In this document: one piece after another, positions 30,162-40,880 of the stretch
Numbering within the stretch: the first letter of the stretch is position 1
Layout of the letters: every line of letters begins with the position of its first letter
Origin: an uncultured bacterium
Lineage (GTDB): Bacteria; Bacillota; Clostridia; Lachnospirales; Lachnospiraceae
DNA length: 40,880 nt
Assembly (NCBI GenBank): GCA_947073545.1
Contig: CAMTMP010000034.1
Coordinates: 1-40,880 of the forward strand
Direction: 5' to 3'
Made by a program: the position numbers and the translations under genes
Notes under the pieces: generated by a model
Told to the model about the DNA's origin: nothing
The model's database searches: none
What the model saw: only the letters and a program-made list of their open reading frames with translations

Positions 30162-33100
30162 ATGTCAGATATGAAACAGGAAGCGTATCAACCTATGACA
30201 TTTGACGCGATCAAGATTGGCCTGGCGTCGCCTGAAAAGATCAGAGAGTGGTCCAGGGGTGAGGTTACCAAGCCGGAGACGATCAACTATAGAACCTTGA
30301 AACCCGAGAAAGAGGGACTTTTCTGCGAGAGAATTTTTGGCCCGAGCAAGGACTGGGAGTGCCATTGCGGTAAGTACAAGAAGATCAGATATAAGGGTGT
30401 TGTCTGCGACCGATGCGGCGTCGAGGTGACGAAGTCCAGCGTCCGCAGAGAGCGTATGGGCCGCATAGAGCTGGCGGCGCCTGTGTCCCATATCTGGTAT
30501 TTCAAGGGGATTCCGAGCCGCATGGGACTGATTCTGGATCTCTCCCCCAGAGTGCTTGAGAAGGTGCTCTATTTTGCGTCCTATATTGTTCTGGACGGCG
30601 GCGAGACGGATCTGGATTACAAACAGGTGCTCTCCGAGAAGGAGTACCAAGATGCCAGAGAGACTTGGGGAAATAAATTCCGGGTAGGCATGGGCGCGGA
30701 GGCGATCAAGGAGCTTCTGCAGTCCATTGAACTGGAACAGGAAGCGGCGGAGCTGAAAGAGGGCTTGAAGGACTCCACCGGGCAGAAGCGCGCACGTATC
30801 ATCAAGAGACTGGAAGTTGTGGAGGCGTTCCGCGAGTCCGGAAACCAGCCGGAGTGGATGATCATGGATGTGATCCCGGTGATTCCGCCGGATCTGCGTC
30901 CCATGGTGCAGCTCGACGGCGGCCGTTTCGCGACTTCCGACTTGAACGACCTTTACAGGAGAATCATTAACAGAAACAATCGTCTGAAAAGACTTCTGGA
31001 GCTTGGCGCTCCCGATATCATTGTCCGCAACGAGAAGCGTATGCTGCAGGAGGCGGTTGACGCGCTGATTGATAATGGCAGAAGAGGCAGACCCGTGACA
31101 GGCCCCGGCAACAGGGCGTTAAAATCCCTTTCCGATATGCTGAAGGGTAAGTCCGGCCGTTTCCGTCAGAACTTGCTTGGTAAGCGTGTTGACTATTCCG
31201 GCCGTTCCGTTATCGTGGTCGGCCCTGAATTAAAAATTTATCAGTGCGGTCTGCCTAAGGAGATGGCGATCGAGCTGTTTAAGCCCTTCGTGATGAAAGA
31301 GCTGGTATTCCGCGGTATTTCACAGAATATCAAGGCGGCGAAAAAACTGGTGGAGAGACTGGACACGCAGGTGTGGGATGTGCTTGAGGAAGTGATCAAG
31401 GAGCATCCGGTGATGTTAAACCGTGCGCCCACTTTGCACAGACTGGGTATTCAGGCGTTCGAGCCGATTCTGGTTGAGGGTAAGGCGATTAAGCTCCACC
31501 CGCTCGTGTGTACCGCGTTTAACGCCGATTTCGACGGCGACCAGATGGCAGTCCATCTTCCTTTGTCCGTGGAGGCACAGGCGGAGTGCAGATTCCTTCT
31601 GCTCTCCCCGAACAACCTGTTAAAACCTTCGGACGGCGGTCCGGTGGCGGTGCCTTCTCAGGATATGGTGCTCGGCATCTATTATCTGACCCAGGAAAGA
31701 CCCGGCGCGATGGGAGAGGGCAAGTTCTTTAAGAATGTAAACGAGGCGATTCTTGCCTATGAAAATAAGGCATGTACCCTCCATTCAAGGATCAACGTCA
31801 GAGTGACCAGGAAAAACGCCGACGGGCAGGAGGTGTCCGGCAATGTGGAGTCCACGCTTGGAAGATTTCTCTTTAACGAGATTCTGCCGCAGGATTTGGG
31901 ATATGTGGACAGAACCGACCCGGAGAATCTGTTGAAGCCGGAAGTGGATTTCCATGTAGGTAAAAAGCAGTTAAAACAGATACTTGAGAAAGTCATCAAC
32001 ATCCATGGCGCGGTGCGGACGGCTGAGGTGCTCGACCTGATCAAGGCGACCGGATATAAGTATTCCACGCAGGCGGCGATGACCGTTTCGATTTCCGATA
32101 TGACGGTGCCGGCAAAGAAAGAGGAAATGCTTGAGGAGGCGCAGGCTACCGTTGACAAGATTTCCGTTAACTTCCGGAGAGGACTGATTACGGAGGAGGA
32201 GAGATACCGCGCTGTCGTGGAGACATGGAACGACACCGATAAAGAGCTTACGGAAGTGCTGCTCTCCGGTTTGGATAAATACAATAACATTTATATGATG
32301 GCGGATTCCGGCGCCCGTGGTTCCAACCAGCAGATCAAACAGCTTGCGGGTATGCGCGGGCTGATGGCGGATACCACAGGACGTACCATCGAGCTGCCGA
32401 TCAAGTCCAATTTCCGTGAAGGTCTGGACGTGCTGGAGTATTTCATGTCGGCCCATGGCGCACGTAAAGGTTTGTCCGATACCGCGCTTCGTACCGCTGA
32501 CTCCGGTTATCTGACCAGACGCATGGTCGACGTTTCGCAGGAATTAATCATTCGCGAGACGGACTGCTTCGAAGACAGGGATGAGCTTCCCGGCATGGTG
32601 GTCAAGGCGTTCATGGACGGCAAGGAGACCATTGAGGGATTGAAAGACAGAATCACGGGACGTTTCTCCTGTGAGGATATCAAAGATAAAGACGGTAAGA
32701 TGATCGTAAAGAGAAACCACATGATCACTCCCGCCCGCGCGGAAAGGATCTTAAGTGTAGGTGTGAACGAGAAGGGCGAACCGGTGGAAGAAGTCAAGAT
32801 CCGTACGATCTTAACCTGCCGTTCCCATGTGGGAATCTGCGCGAAGTGCTACGGCGCCAATATGGCGACCGGCGAGGCGGTTCAGGTCGGTGAGGCTGTC
32901 GGCATCATTGCGGCGCAGTCCATCGGAGAGCCAGGTACACAGCTTACCATGCGTACCTTCCATACCGGCGGTGTGGCAGGTGACGATATCACACAGGGTC
33001 TTCCACGTGTAGAGGAGCTTTTTGAGGCGCGTAAGCCGAAGGGTCTGGCGATTATCGCAGAGTTCGGCGGCGTGGCTGCCATTAAAGACACAAAGAAGAA

Positions 33101-33890
33101 GAGAGAAATCGTGATTACCAACGGCGAGACCGGCGAGGCTAAGACTTATCTCATTCCTTACGGTTCCAGAATCAAGGTGCTTGACGGCGCGACGCTCGAA
33201 GCCGGAGACGAGCTGACAGAGGGAAGCGTCAACCCGCATGATCTGTTAAAGATCAAGGGGATCCGTGCCGTACAGGACTATATGCTGCGAGAGGTACAGA
33301 GAGTGTATCGTCTGCAGGGTGTGGATATCTCCGATAAGCACATTGAGGTGATCGTGCGGCAGATGCTTAAAAAAGTCCGCATTGAGAACAGCGGCGACAC
33401 GGACTTTTTGCCGGGTACGCTTGTGGATGTTTTAGACTACGAGGACATGAACGAGGAGCTGTTCAAGGACGGCAAGGAGCCTGCGGAGGGTAAGCAGATC
33501 CTGCTTGGTATCACCAAAGCGGCGTTAGCAACCGATTCTTTCCTGTCGGCGGCATCCTTCCAGGAAACGACCAAAGTTCTGACCGAGGCTGCGATCAAGG
33601 GTAAGGTAGATTCCCTGATCGGTTTGAAGGAGAATGTGATTATCGGTAAGCTGATTCCCGCGGGTACGGGTATGAGGCGCTACCGCGACACGAGACTGAG
33701 CACGGACGAGAATCTTCTCAGCCGTCTGCAGATGGAGGACGAACTGGAATTTGAGGACGGTTCCTACGAGGACGAAGAGTTCGAGAACGCAGATGACATG
33801 GAAGAGATCGAGGAGATTGAAGAACTGGACGGAGATATCGACGAGGCGGAGGAGTTCGCTGAGGAAGAGGAGCTGGAGCCGGTAGAGTAA
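30162..33890 (+). CDS. rpoC: RNA polymerase beta' subunit
   Basis: The 1242-residue product has the N-terminal zinc site ([20 protein letters not shown]). The catalytic NADFDGDQM has Asp456, Asp458 and Asp460 binding Mg2+. It also has the second zinc cluster ([13 protein letters not shown]) and the trigger-loop/bridge-helix regions ([20 protein letters not shown]). The C-terminus is a long acidic tail ([19 protein letters not shown]). GATGGAGGGTAATGCAGG precedes the ATG. Confidence 0.97.
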   Translation: MSDMKQEAYQPMTFDAIKIGLASPEKIREWSRGEVTKPETINYRTLKPEKEGLFCERIFGPSKDWECHCGKYKKIRYKGVVCDRCGVEVTKSSVRRERMGRIELAAPVSHIWYFKGIPSRMGLILDLSPRVLEKVLYFASYIVLDGGETDLDYKQVLSEKEYQDARETWGNKFRVGMGAEAIKELLQSIELEQEAAELKEGLKDSTGQKRARIIKRLEVVEAFRESGNQPEWMIMDVIPVIPPDLRPMVQLDGGRFATSDLNDLYRRIINRNNRLKRLLELGAPDIIVRNEKRMLQEAVDALIDNGRRGRPVTGPGNRALKSLSDMLKGKSGRFRQNLLGKRVDYSGRSVIVVGPELKIYQCGLPKEMAIELFKPFVMKELVFRGISQNIKAAKKLVERLDTQVWDVLEEVIKEHPVMLNRAPTLHRLGIQAFEPILVEGKAIKLHPLVCTAFNADFDGDQMAVHLPLSVEAQAECRFLLLSPNNLLKPSDGGPVAVPSQDMVLGIYYLTQERPGAMGEGKFFKNVNEAILAYENKACTLHSRINVRVTRKNADGQEVSGNVESTLGRFLFNEILPQDLGYVDRTDPENLLKPEVDFHVGKKQLKQILEKVINIHGAVRTAEVLDLIKATGYKYSTQAAMTVSISDMTVPAKKEEMLEEAQATVDKISVNFRRGLITEEERYRAVVETWNDTDKELTEVLLSGLDKYNNIYMMADSGARGSNQQIKQLAGMRGLMADTTGRTIELPIKSNFREGLDVLEYFMSAHGARKGLSDTALRTADSGYLTRRMVDVSQELIIRETDCFEDRDELPGMVVKAFMDGKETIEGLKDRITGRFSCEDIKDKDGKMIVKRNHMITPARAERILSVGVNEKGEPVEEVKIRTILTCRSHVGICAKCYGANMATGEAVQVGEAVGIIAAQSIGEPGTQLTMRTFHTGGVAGDDITQGLPRVEELFEARKPKGLAIIAEFGGVAAIKDTKKKREIVITNGETGEAKTYLIPYGSRIKVLDGATLEAGDELTEGSVNPHDLLKIKGIRAVQDYMLREVQRVYRLQGVDISDKHIEVIVRQMLKKVRIENSGDTDFLPGTLVDVLDYEDMNEELFKDGKEPAEGKQILLGITKAALATDSFLSAASFQETTKVLTEAAIKGKVDSLIGLKENVIIGKLIPAGTGMRRYRDTRLSTDENLLSRLQMEDELEFEDGSYEDEEFENADDMEEIEEIEELDGDIDEAEEFAEEEELEPVE

Positions 33891-33906
33891 GTAAATAAAA
33901 AATGTA

Positions 33907-33935
33907 TTGACAACGCATTCGTGGGCAAGTATACT
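33907..33935 (+). promoter_or_regulatory. Promoter of the rpsL-rpsG-fusA operon
   Basis: TTGACA (33907-33912), 17-bp spacer, TATACT (33930-33935). Confidence 0.8.
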
Positions 33936-34046
33936 AGGGTAGTGTGCACATGGATGCGCTGTTTTTTACATGGAAAAAACAGGAAAAGGCAGAGCTGTTC
34001 GTGTACCGAAATCATATTATTTTTATTCTTACAGGAGGTGAAAAGA

Positions 34047-34466
34047 ATGCCAACATTTAACCAGTTAGTCAGAAAGGGACGTCAGACATCCGTGAAGAAG
34101 TCTACGGCGCCTGCATTGTTAAAGGGTTACAACTCCCTTCACAAGGCTGCTACCGAAACCGCTTCTCCGCAGAAGAGAGGTGTCTGCACCGCTGTGAAGA
34201 CAGCAACCCCTAAGAAGCCTAACTCAGCGCTCAGAAAGATCGCCAGAGTACGTCTTTCTAACGGAATCGAGGTGACAAGCTACATTCCCGGCGAGGGTCA
34301 TAACCTGCAGGAGCATAGCGTTGTTCTGATCCGTGGCGGAAGAGTCAAGGACTTGCCCGGTACAAGATACCACATTATCAGAGGTACACTGGATACTGCG
34401 GGAGTCGCTAACAGAAGACAGGCTCGTTCTAAGTACGGCGCTAAGAGACCTAAGGCAGGGAAGTAA
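34047..34466 (+). CDS. rpsL: Small-subunit ribosomal protein S12
   Basis: The 139-residue product starts at ATG 34047 (AGGAGGTGAAAAGA). It contains [20 protein letters not shown] and the decoding-centre segment [21 protein letters not shown]. The Lys residues linked to streptomycin resistance are wild type. It is longer than the 123-residue E. coli form by the usual Bacillota insertion near residues 22-38. Confidence 0.97.
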   Translation: MPTFNQLVRKGRQTSVKKSTAPALLKGYNSLHKAATETASPQKRGVCTAVKTATPKKPNSALRKIARVRLSNGIEVTSYIPGEGHNLQEHSVVLIRGGRVKDLPGTRYHIIRGTLDTAGVANRRQARSKYGAKRPKAGK

Positions 34467-35328
<862 letters not shown>

Positions 35329-35329
35329 C

Positions 35330-35391
35330 AAGACAAAAAGATTTACTAAGCCAGCAAAAAACACTGGCTAAGAAAATCTATATTTTGTCTG
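35330..35391 (+). other. Nested hairpin between rpsG and fusA
   Basis: AGACAAAA/TTTTGTCT, AGATTT/AAATCT and AGCCAG/CTGGCT are nested arms around CAAAAAACA. It has the same design as the rpoB-rpoC hairpin and no T-run. Confidence 0.65.
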
Positions 35392-35445
35392 GAAGGAATC
35401 AAAGATTTCTTCCGGTGATTCGATGAAATATAGGAGGAGATAACC

Positions 35446-37563
35446 TTGGCTGGAAGAGAATATCCACTAGAGAGAACCAGAAATATTGGTATTATGGCTC
35501 ATATCGATGCGGGTAAAACCACATTGACGGAGCGTATCCTTTATTATACTGGCGTAAACTATAAGATCGGTGATACTCACGAAGGCACGGCTACCATGGA
35601 CTGGATGGAGCAGGAGCAGGAGAGAGGTATCACGATCACATCAGCCGCTACCACATGCCATTGGACGCAGGAAGAGAACTGCAAGCCGAAGCCCGGTGCA
35701 CTGGAGCATCGTATCAATATCATTGATACGCCAGGCCACGTAGACTTCACAGTAGAAGTTGAGCGTTCACTCCGCGTACTTGATGGCGCCGTAGGCGTGT
35801 TTTGTGCAAAGGGCGGTGTGGAGCCGCAGTCAGAGAACGTGTGGAGACAGGCTGATACCTACAACGTACCGAGAATGGCGTTCATTAACAAGATGGATAT
35901 CCTAGGCGCTAACTTCTACGGTGCTGTAGATCAGATTAGAAACAGATTAGGTAAAAACGCGATCATTCTCCAGCTGCCGATCGGTAAGGAGGATGATTTC
36001 AAGGGAATCATCGACTTGTTTGAAATGAAGGCTTACATCTACAATGATGATAAGGGTGAAGACATTACCATCACTGAGATTCCGGCCGATATGGCGGACG
36101 ATGCCGCTCTCTATCGTGACGAGCTGGTAGAAAAGGTCTGCGAGCTGGACGATGATTTGACAATGATGTATCTGGAGGGCGAGGAGCCTTCCGTAGAGGA
36201 TATGAAAAAGGCACTGCGCAAGGGTACTTGCGAGTGTACGGCGGTTCCCGTATGCTGCGGTTCCGCTTACAGAAATAGGGGTGTACAGAAGCTTTTGGAC
36301 GCAGTTCTTGAGTATATGCCCGCGCCTACCGATATTGAGGCGATCAAGGGTACCGATATGGAAGGCAATGAGGTTGTGAGACATTCCTCCGATGACGAGC
36401 CTTTCTCCGCCCTTGCATTCAAGATTATGGCAGACCCCTTCGTGGGTAAACTGGCATTCTTCCGCGTGTACTCCGGAACCTGCAATTCCGGTTCCTATGT
36501 GTACAATGCGACGAAGGATAAGAAGGAGCGTATCGGGCGTATCCTGCAGATGCACGCAAACAAGAGAGCAGAGCTTGACAAAGTGTATTCCGGTGATATT
36601 GCGGCGGCTGTAGGGTTTAAGTTTACCGCAACAGGCGATACTATTTGTGACGAACAGCATCCTGTTATCTTGGAGTCCATGGAATTCCCGGAGCCGGTTA
36701 TCGAGCTGGCGATCGAGCCGAAGACCAAGGCTGGTCAGGGCAAGATGGGCGAGGCGCTTGCAAAACTTGCAGAGGAAGATCCTACTTTCAAAGCACACAC
36801 AGATCCGGAGACAGGCCAGACCATTATCGCAGGTATGGGCGAGCTGCATCTGGAGATTATCGTAGACAGATTGCTGCGTGAGTTCAAGGTGGAGGCGAAT
36901 GTGGGCGCACCTCAGGTTGCCTACAAGGAGACCTTTACCAAGCCTGTGGATCAGGATTACAAGTACGCGAAGCAGTCTGGTGGTCGTGGGCAGTACGGTC
37001 ACTGTAAAGTTAAATTTGAGCCCATGGATCCGAACGGAGAAGAGACCTTCAAGTTCGAGACTTCCGTTGTCGGCGGTGCGATTCCGAAAGAATACATTCC
37101 GGCGGTCGGCGAAGGTATCGAGGAGGCTTCCAAGGCGGGTATCCTCGGCGGATTCCCGGTACTTGGCGTTCATGCCAATGTGTACGACGGCTCCTACCAT
37201 GAGGTCGACTCTTCCGAGATGGCTTTCCACATTGCAGGTTCCATGTGTTTCAAAGAGGCCATGAAGAAAGCGAACCCTGTATTGCTTGAGCCCATCATGA
37301 AGGTGGAGGTTACCATGCCTGAAGAGTATATGGGTGACGTAATCGGCGATATCAACTCCCGCCGTGGACGAATCGAGGGTATGGATGATATCGGCGGAGG
37401 TAAGCTGGTGAGAGGTTATGTGCCGCTTGCTGAGATGTTCGGTTATTCCACCGACTTACGTTCCAAGACACAGGGACGCGGAAACTATTCCATGTTCTTT
37501 GAGAAGTACGAGCAGGTGCCTAAGAGTGTACAGGAAAAAGTCTTGGCGGCAAAGAGTAAGTAA
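35446..37563 (+). CDS. fusA: Elongation factor G
   Basis: The 705-residue GTPase uses TTG at 35446 as start (TAGGAGGAGATAACC upstream). The G1 motif is AHIDAGKT (18-25) and the switch [10 protein letters not shown] motif is intact. The domain IV tip region ([11 protein letters not shown]) is also present. EF-G drives translocation on the ribosome. The TTG start may reduce translation relative to neighbours. It is followed by the tuf promoter. Confidence 0.97.
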   Translation: MAGREYPLERTRNIGIMAHIDAGKTTLTERILYYTGVNYKIGDTHEGTATMDWMEQEQERGITITSAATTCHWTQEENCKPKPGALEHRINIIDTPGHVDFTVEVERSLRVLDGAVGVFCAKGGVEPQSENVWRQADTYNVPRMAFINKMDILGANFYGAVDQIRNRLGKNAIILQLPIGKEDDFKGIIDLFEMKAYIYNDDKGEDITITEIPADMADDAALYRDELVEKVCELDDDLTMMYLEGEEPSVEDMKKALRKGTCECTAVPVCCGSAYRNRGVQKLLDAVLEYMPAPTDIEAIKGTDMEGNEVVRHSSDDEPFSALAFKIMADPFVGKLAFFRVYSGTCNSGSYVYNATKDKKERIGRILQMHANKRAELDKVYSGDIAAAVGFKFTATGDTICDEQHPVILESMEFPEPVIELAIEPKTKAGQGKMGEALAKLAEEDPTFKAHTDPETGQTIIAGMGELHLEIIVDRLLREFKVEANVGAPQVAYKETFTKPVDQDYKYAKQSGGRGQYGHCKVKFEPMDPNGEETFKFETSVVGGAIPKEYIPAVGEGIEEASKAGILGGFPVLGVHANVYDGSYHEVDSSEMAFHIAGSMCFKEAMKKANPVLLEPIMKVEVTMPEEYMGDVIGDINSRRGRIEGMDDIGGGKLVRGYVPLAEMFGYSTDLRSKTQGRGNYSMFFEKYEQVPKSVQEKVLAAKSK

Positions 37564-37577
37564 TACAAAGAAAATGC

Positions 37578-37606
37578 TTGAAAAACTTGGTAATTTTTAA
37601 TATAAT
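37578..37606 (+). promoter_or_regulatory. tuf promoter
   Basis: TTGAAA (37578-37583), 17-bp spacer, TATAAT (37601-37606), between fusA and tuf. Confidence 0.8.
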
Positions 37607-37681
37607 CAATGGTAGCGGATTCAGTTTACCGGATGATTATGAAAACAAGGACAGTAAATTATTTTAAGGAGGACTTTAGAA

Positions 37682-38869
37682 ATGGCTAAAGCTAAATTTG
37701 AGAGAAACAAACCCCATTGTAATATTGGTACCATTGGTCACGTTGACCATGGTAAAACTACTCTGACAGCAGCGATCACCAAGGTGCTTTCCGAGAGAGT
37801 TGCGGGTAACACAGCTACCGATTTCGAGAACATCGATAAGGCTCCCGAAGAGAGAGAGAGAGGTATCACCATCTCTACCGCTCACGTTGAGTATGAGACA
37901 GATAAGAGACATTACGCTCACGTTGACTGCCCCGGCCATGCTGACTACGTTAAGAACATGATCACCGGTGCGGCTCAGATGGACGGCGCTATCCTCGTTG
38001 TGGCTGCTACTGACGGTGTTATGGCTCAGACCAAGGAGCACATCCTTCTGTCCCGTCAGGTAGGTGTGCCTTATATCGTAGTGTTCATGAACAAGTGTGA
38101 TATGGTAGATGATCCTGAGCTGCTGGAGCTGGTTGAGATGGAGATTACCGAGCAGCTTGAAGAGTACGAGTTCACAGACTGCCCGATTGTTAAGGGTTCC
38201 GCTTTGAAGGCTCTGGAAGATCCTGCAGGCGAGTGGGGCGACAAGATTATGGAGCTCATGAGCACTGTTGATGATTATATTCCGGATCCTCAGCGTGATA
38301 CCGATAAGCCTTTCCTTATGCCTGTCGAGGACGTATTCTCTATCACAGGCCGTGGTACCGTTGCTACCGGTAGAGTAGAGCGCGGTACTCTGCATATGTC
38401 TGATGAAGTGGAGATCATCGGTGTTAAGGAAGAGACGCAGAAGTCTGTTGTAACCGGTATCGAGATGTTCCGTAAGCTGCTTGACGAGGCTCAGGCTGGT
38501 GATAACATCGGTGTTCTGCTTCGTGGTATCCAGAGAACCGATATCGAGAGAGGACAGGTTCTTGCAAAACCCGGCACAGTTACCTGCCACAAGAAATTTA
38601 CGGCTCAGGTTTACGTTCTGACCAAGGACGAGGGTGGCCGTCATACACCTTTCTTCAACAACTATCGTCCTCAGTTCTACTTCAGAACAACGGACATCAC
38701 AGGTGTATGTAACCTTCCTGATGGCACAGAAATGTGCATGCCTGGCGATAACGTTGAGATGAGCATCGAGCTGATCCATCCGATCGCTATGGAGCAGGGT
38801 TTGACGTTTGCTATTCGTGAGGGTGGCAGGACTGTTGGTTCTGGTCGTGTTGCTACTATCATCGAGTAA
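37682..38869 (+). CDS. tuf: Elongation factor Tu
   Basis: The 395-residue GTPase has G1 GHVDHGKT (19-26), [12 protein letters not shown] and NKCDMVDD motifs, plus the two beta-barrel domains. It delivers aminoacyl-tRNA to the A site. GGAGGACTTTAGA precedes the ATG. A strong terminator follows. Confidence 0.98.
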   Translation: MAKAKFERNKPHCNIGTIGHVDHGKTTLTAAITKVLSERVAGNTATDFENIDKAPEERERGITISTAHVEYETDKRHYAHVDCPGHADYVKNMITGAAQMDGAILVVAATDGVMAQTKEHILLSRQVGVPYIVVFMNKCDMVDDPELLELVEMEITEQLEEYEFTDCPIVKGSALKALEDPAGEWGDKIMELMSTVDDYIPDPQRDTDKPFLMPVEDVFSITGRGTVATGRVERGTLHMSDEVEIIGVKEETQKSVVTGIEMFRKLLDEAQAGDNIGVLLRGIQRTDIERGQVLAKPGTVTCHKKFTAQVYVLTKDEGGRHTPFFNNYRPQFYFRTTDITGVCNLPDGTEMCMPGDNVEMSIELIHPIAMEQGLTFAIREGGRTVGSGRVATIIE

Positions 38870-38891
38870 TTATAATTTATTCAGTAAAATC

Positions 38892-38925
38892 AAGGCTTTC
38901 GGAGATTTCTCCGAAAGCCTTTTTA
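38892..38925 (+). terminator. Terminator after tuf
   Basis: AAGGCTTTCGGAG and CTCCGAAAGCCTT pair perfectly around ATTT, followed by TTT. Confidence 0.95.
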
Positions 38926-39025
38926 CGTGGAAAGCAACGTTGTATGTTGCTTGTGCTTCTATAATGCTTCTAAAATATTTGGAAATTTTGAAATGTTAGA
39001 ATTATGCTTCTATATTTAGTGTGTA

Positions 39026-40246
39026 TTATCCTAATAATTCTTTATTTTTCTGAATATATTCTTTCCAGACTGCTTCTCGGTCTTTCTTATGTGTGTTTTC
39101 GTATTTTTCAGTATATTCATCATGCAGCTTCTTTAACTGTTCCATTAAAGGAGTATCATTTGGAACCTTGCCTCGTCGGATGCGTCCATAGAGTTTATTA
39201 TAGGACTTCGTAAATTCCTGATGGATTGGGTGTTGGAATAGTTTTTCTTTATAAGTTTTTCTTACACCAACTTCGCTGCAGGTTGCGGAGGTATTTTTAT
39301 AAATACGGCTGCAATACATCTGATCGGAAGAGTGCTTTGTCTGAAAATATCCATTACATAATTTACATTTCCTAATCACCATTTCACCGGACATCATAAT
39401 AGACAGTCCAATATGAAGAAATTGCGCGAAGGATGTTATATAATATTCCTGTGTATCTGTATCCAATAATTTTTCCGAAAATAATTCAAAGTAAGAACTC
39501 CATGCAGGGGTATCATTATCAAAAATATTATTTAGATAATCCTCATTAATTGGAAAATCAAAAGCGTCCATATAAAAATCAGACTTATTCAGCATTTTAC
39601 AGTATGAATGATATAATGCTGCCGAAGCAGCGCTTTGTATAGAAGCGTTGTCGGTATATGGTTCAATAAATACAGATTGGGTATATTCCCTTGCCTGTTC
39701 ATAGGAAGATTTTAAATGTAGCAGTTCTTGTAAGAGAACTGTTATTTTGGCTGAAAACTGTGATACAGTTTCTTCATAAGAGCAGGATTTTTCAGCGTAA
39801 AGATATAATGAGTGGAGCAGCGCATAGTAGTGTGGGTAAAGATAAGCAAGTACAGGGTGTGGATCAAAGCACTCTTTTAAAATGTCCAAAACAGAGCTTG
39901 CGACATCACTAAATGTTTTACTGTCAAAATCTTTAATAAAGTTGTCTATCTTATTAATAAATTTATCCTTTTGTATATCAGGTTTTATTCCAAACAAACC
40001 AATAGATGATAAGAGCAGGTCGAAAGTTTTGTCAAGATTCTCTTTCGTTTCGGTATCATAATCAAGGATTTCCAGCCAATTAGAAAGTATGGAGCGAGTT
40101 GTTCCTAATGCTTCTTGATGTGGATTGTTGTCTATGTCGTTATAAGTTAATAGAAGCGATTCTGAATAATTTGATTTTTTAATGCTATATACAAGAGGAG
40201 AGAACAAAAGCTCTTGTTTTATTGTATTAATGGAATATAGATTCAT
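39026..40246 (-). CDS. DUF6076-like protein with zinc-binding C-terminus
   Basis: The 406-residue product is AT-rich in codons. It has a long helical, acidic N-terminal region and a C-terminal CKLCNGYFQTKHSSDQMYCS motif, followed by a third Cys (ATCSEVGVRK). This Cys pattern is typical of DUF6076-type proteins often found next to integrases in Bacillota mobile elements. TTTTGATTACG-type sequence precedes the gene, and the Shine-Dalgarno is AAAAGGGAGG before the ATG. Its function is unknown. Its neighbours suggest mobile-element cargo. Confidence 0.6.
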   Translation of the reverse strand: MNLYSINTIKQELLFSPLVYSIKKSNYSESLLLTYNDIDNNPHQEALGTTRSILSNWLEILDYDTETKENLDKTFDLLLSSIGLFGIKPDIQKDKFINKIDNFIKDFDSKTFSDVASSVLDILKECFDPHPVLAYLYPHYYALLHSLYLYAEKSCSYEETVSQFSAKITVLLQELLHLKSSYEQAREYTQSVFIEPYTDNASIQSAASAALYHSYCKMLNKSDFYMDAFDFPINEDYLNNIFDNDTPAWSSYFELFSEKLLDTDTQEYYITSFAQFLHIGLSIMMSGEMVIRKCKLCNGYFQTKHSSDQMYCSRIYKNTSATCSEVGVRKTYKEKLFQHPIHQEFTKSYNKLYGRIRRGKVPNDTPLMEQLKKLHDEYTEKYENTHKKDREAVWKEYIQKNKELLG

Positions 40247-40317
40247 GTAAAAACCTCCCTTTTGATTACGTCAAATAATATTTTACCATAAAGATACAAA
40301 AATATCAATAAAATAGC

Positions 40318-40346
40318 TTGACATTGTTTGAAGCAACGAGTATGAT
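40318..40346 (+). promoter_or_regulatory. Promoter of the small HTH gene
   Basis: TTGACA (40318-40323), 17-bp spacer, TATGAT (40341-40346). Confidence 0.7.
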
Positions 40347-40356
40347 AAAACTGTAA

Positions 40357-40389
40357 GCAAGATATAAATAGCGAACAATTATATCTTGC
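40357..40389 (+). promoter_or_regulatory. 11-bp inverted repeat, candidate operator or leader hairpin
   Basis: GCAAGATATAA (40357-40367) and TTATATCTTGC (40379-40389) are perfect inverted arms just downstream of the -10 box. Confidence 0.6.
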
Positions 40390-40416
40390 CAAACAATCAA
40401 GAGAGGAGGTAATATA

Positions 40417-40617
40417 GTGAAAGACAACAATTACATGATGTATGCGGAGGACATTTCAAAAGAATTAGGAATCTCCAAAGGATATGCCTACAAAATCATT
40501 AAGGAACTGAATCAGGAGTTAAAAGAGGCTGGATTTATTGTGATTTCCGGCAGAGTTCCAAGAGCTTTTTGGGAAACGAAGTTTTATGGCAACGGGACAC
40601 AAATTGAAACAGTATAG
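40417..40617 (+). CDS. Small HTH protein, excisionase-like
   Basis: The 66-residue product uses a GTG start at 40417 (GAGGAGGTAATATA). It has DISKELGISKGYAYKIIKEL, a clear helix-turn-helix of excisionase/regulator type. It precedes the integrase-like gene with a short spacer, as Xis often does. Roles in excision or repression are both possible. Confidence 0.65.
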   Translation: MKDNNYMMYAEDISKELGISKGYAYKIIKELNQELKEAGFIVISGRVPRAFWETKFYGNGTQIETV

Positions 40618-40634
40618 TGAAGGGAGAGATTGAG

Positions 40635-40859
40635 ATGCCGGTTTATAAGGACACAGAGCGTGGGAGCTGGTACTGTCAATTCTATTATGAGGATTGGACA
40701 GGAAAAAGAAAGAAGAAATACAAAAGAGGATTCAGGACAAAGAAGGAAGCGCAGGATTACGAGAGTGAATTTAAGCGCGTGGCAAATGCAGACATGGATA
40801 TGTTGTTATCCAGCACCCTAGGTGCTCCAGATCCTTCTTATATCAGTCAAATTAGATGA
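40635..40859 (+). pseudogene. Tyrosine-integrase N-terminal fragment
   Basis: The ATG at 40635 (GGGAGAGATTGAG upstream) opens a frame with the typical Arm-binding start of Bacillota phage/ICE integrases (WYCQFYYEDWTGKRKKKYKR followed by GFRTKKEAQDYE). The frame stops at 40857-40859 after 74 residues, without the SAM-like or catalytic domain. Near the break lies AGCACC CTA GGTGCT (40812-40826). The rest may continue in another frame beyond the window, or the gene may be truncated. Confidence 0.6.
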
Positions 40860-40880
40860 AGGTACTGACTCAGATATTCT

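Noticed and set aside
35947..37230. Long minus-strand frame opposite fusA
   Set aside because: Antisense shadow, His/Leu/Arg-rich, without a ribosome binding site.

Overview
The window looks like chromosome of a Lachnospiraceae-type member of Bacillota (class Clostridia). The evidence is the low-GC Gram-positive promoter and Shine-Dalgarno style, a zinc-type L33 leading secE-nusG-rplK-rplA, an L10 leader attenuator, an S12 of about 139 residues, and acidic C-terminal tails on RpoB and RpoC. The genus cannot be fixed from the sequence alone.

Layout. (1) 1-~5,900: part of a filamentous-phage-like (inovirus-like) prophage, here called E1, almost entirely on the minus strand and cut by the left edge. 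(2) 5,940-8,430: rpmG, secE, nusG, rplK and rplA on the plus strand. (3) 8,442-13,550: a 5'-truncated histidine kinase, a CapA-family protein with an apparently leaderless promoter, a long hypothetical protein and an MFS exporter. (4) ~13,437-24,648: a second, apparently complete inovirus-like prophage, E2. It has an IS30-family transposase at one end. The structural genes (coat proteins, adsorption protein, Zot ATPase) are on the minus strand. (5) 24,659-38,925: L10 leader, rplJ, rplL, rpoB, rpoC, rpsL, rpsG, fusA and tuf. (6) 39,026-40,880: a DUF6076-like zinc-finger protein, a small HTH protein and a short or broken integrase N-terminus, probably the edge of another mobile element.

The most striking system is E2. 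Its replication protein is not a standard filamentous-phage initiator. It reads as a CRESS-DNA (circovirus/geminivirus-like) Rep with an HUH nickase (HTH, YIRK) joined to a superfamily 3 helicase (Walker A, Walker B, motif C). About 150 bp upstream, a 12-bp stem-loop presents TAGTATTAC, the canonical circovirus-type nonanucleotide, on the Rep-coding strand. It is followed by an 11-bp iteron-like repeat and two large GC-rich hairpins just downstream of zot. A circovirus-type origin and Rep thus appear to drive an element with an inovirus capsid and assembly module.

E1 and E2 share a recognisable gene set (major coat, small membrane proteins, acidic tail-anchored protein, divergent small membrane peptide, ParB-like protein). 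Both sit upstream of ribosomal-protein promoters and point against the host operons. E1 additionally carries a family of dispersed, mostly perfect 20-bp palindromes that E2 lacks. E2, together with the kinase-to-MFS block, separates rplKA from rplJL by 16.5 kb.
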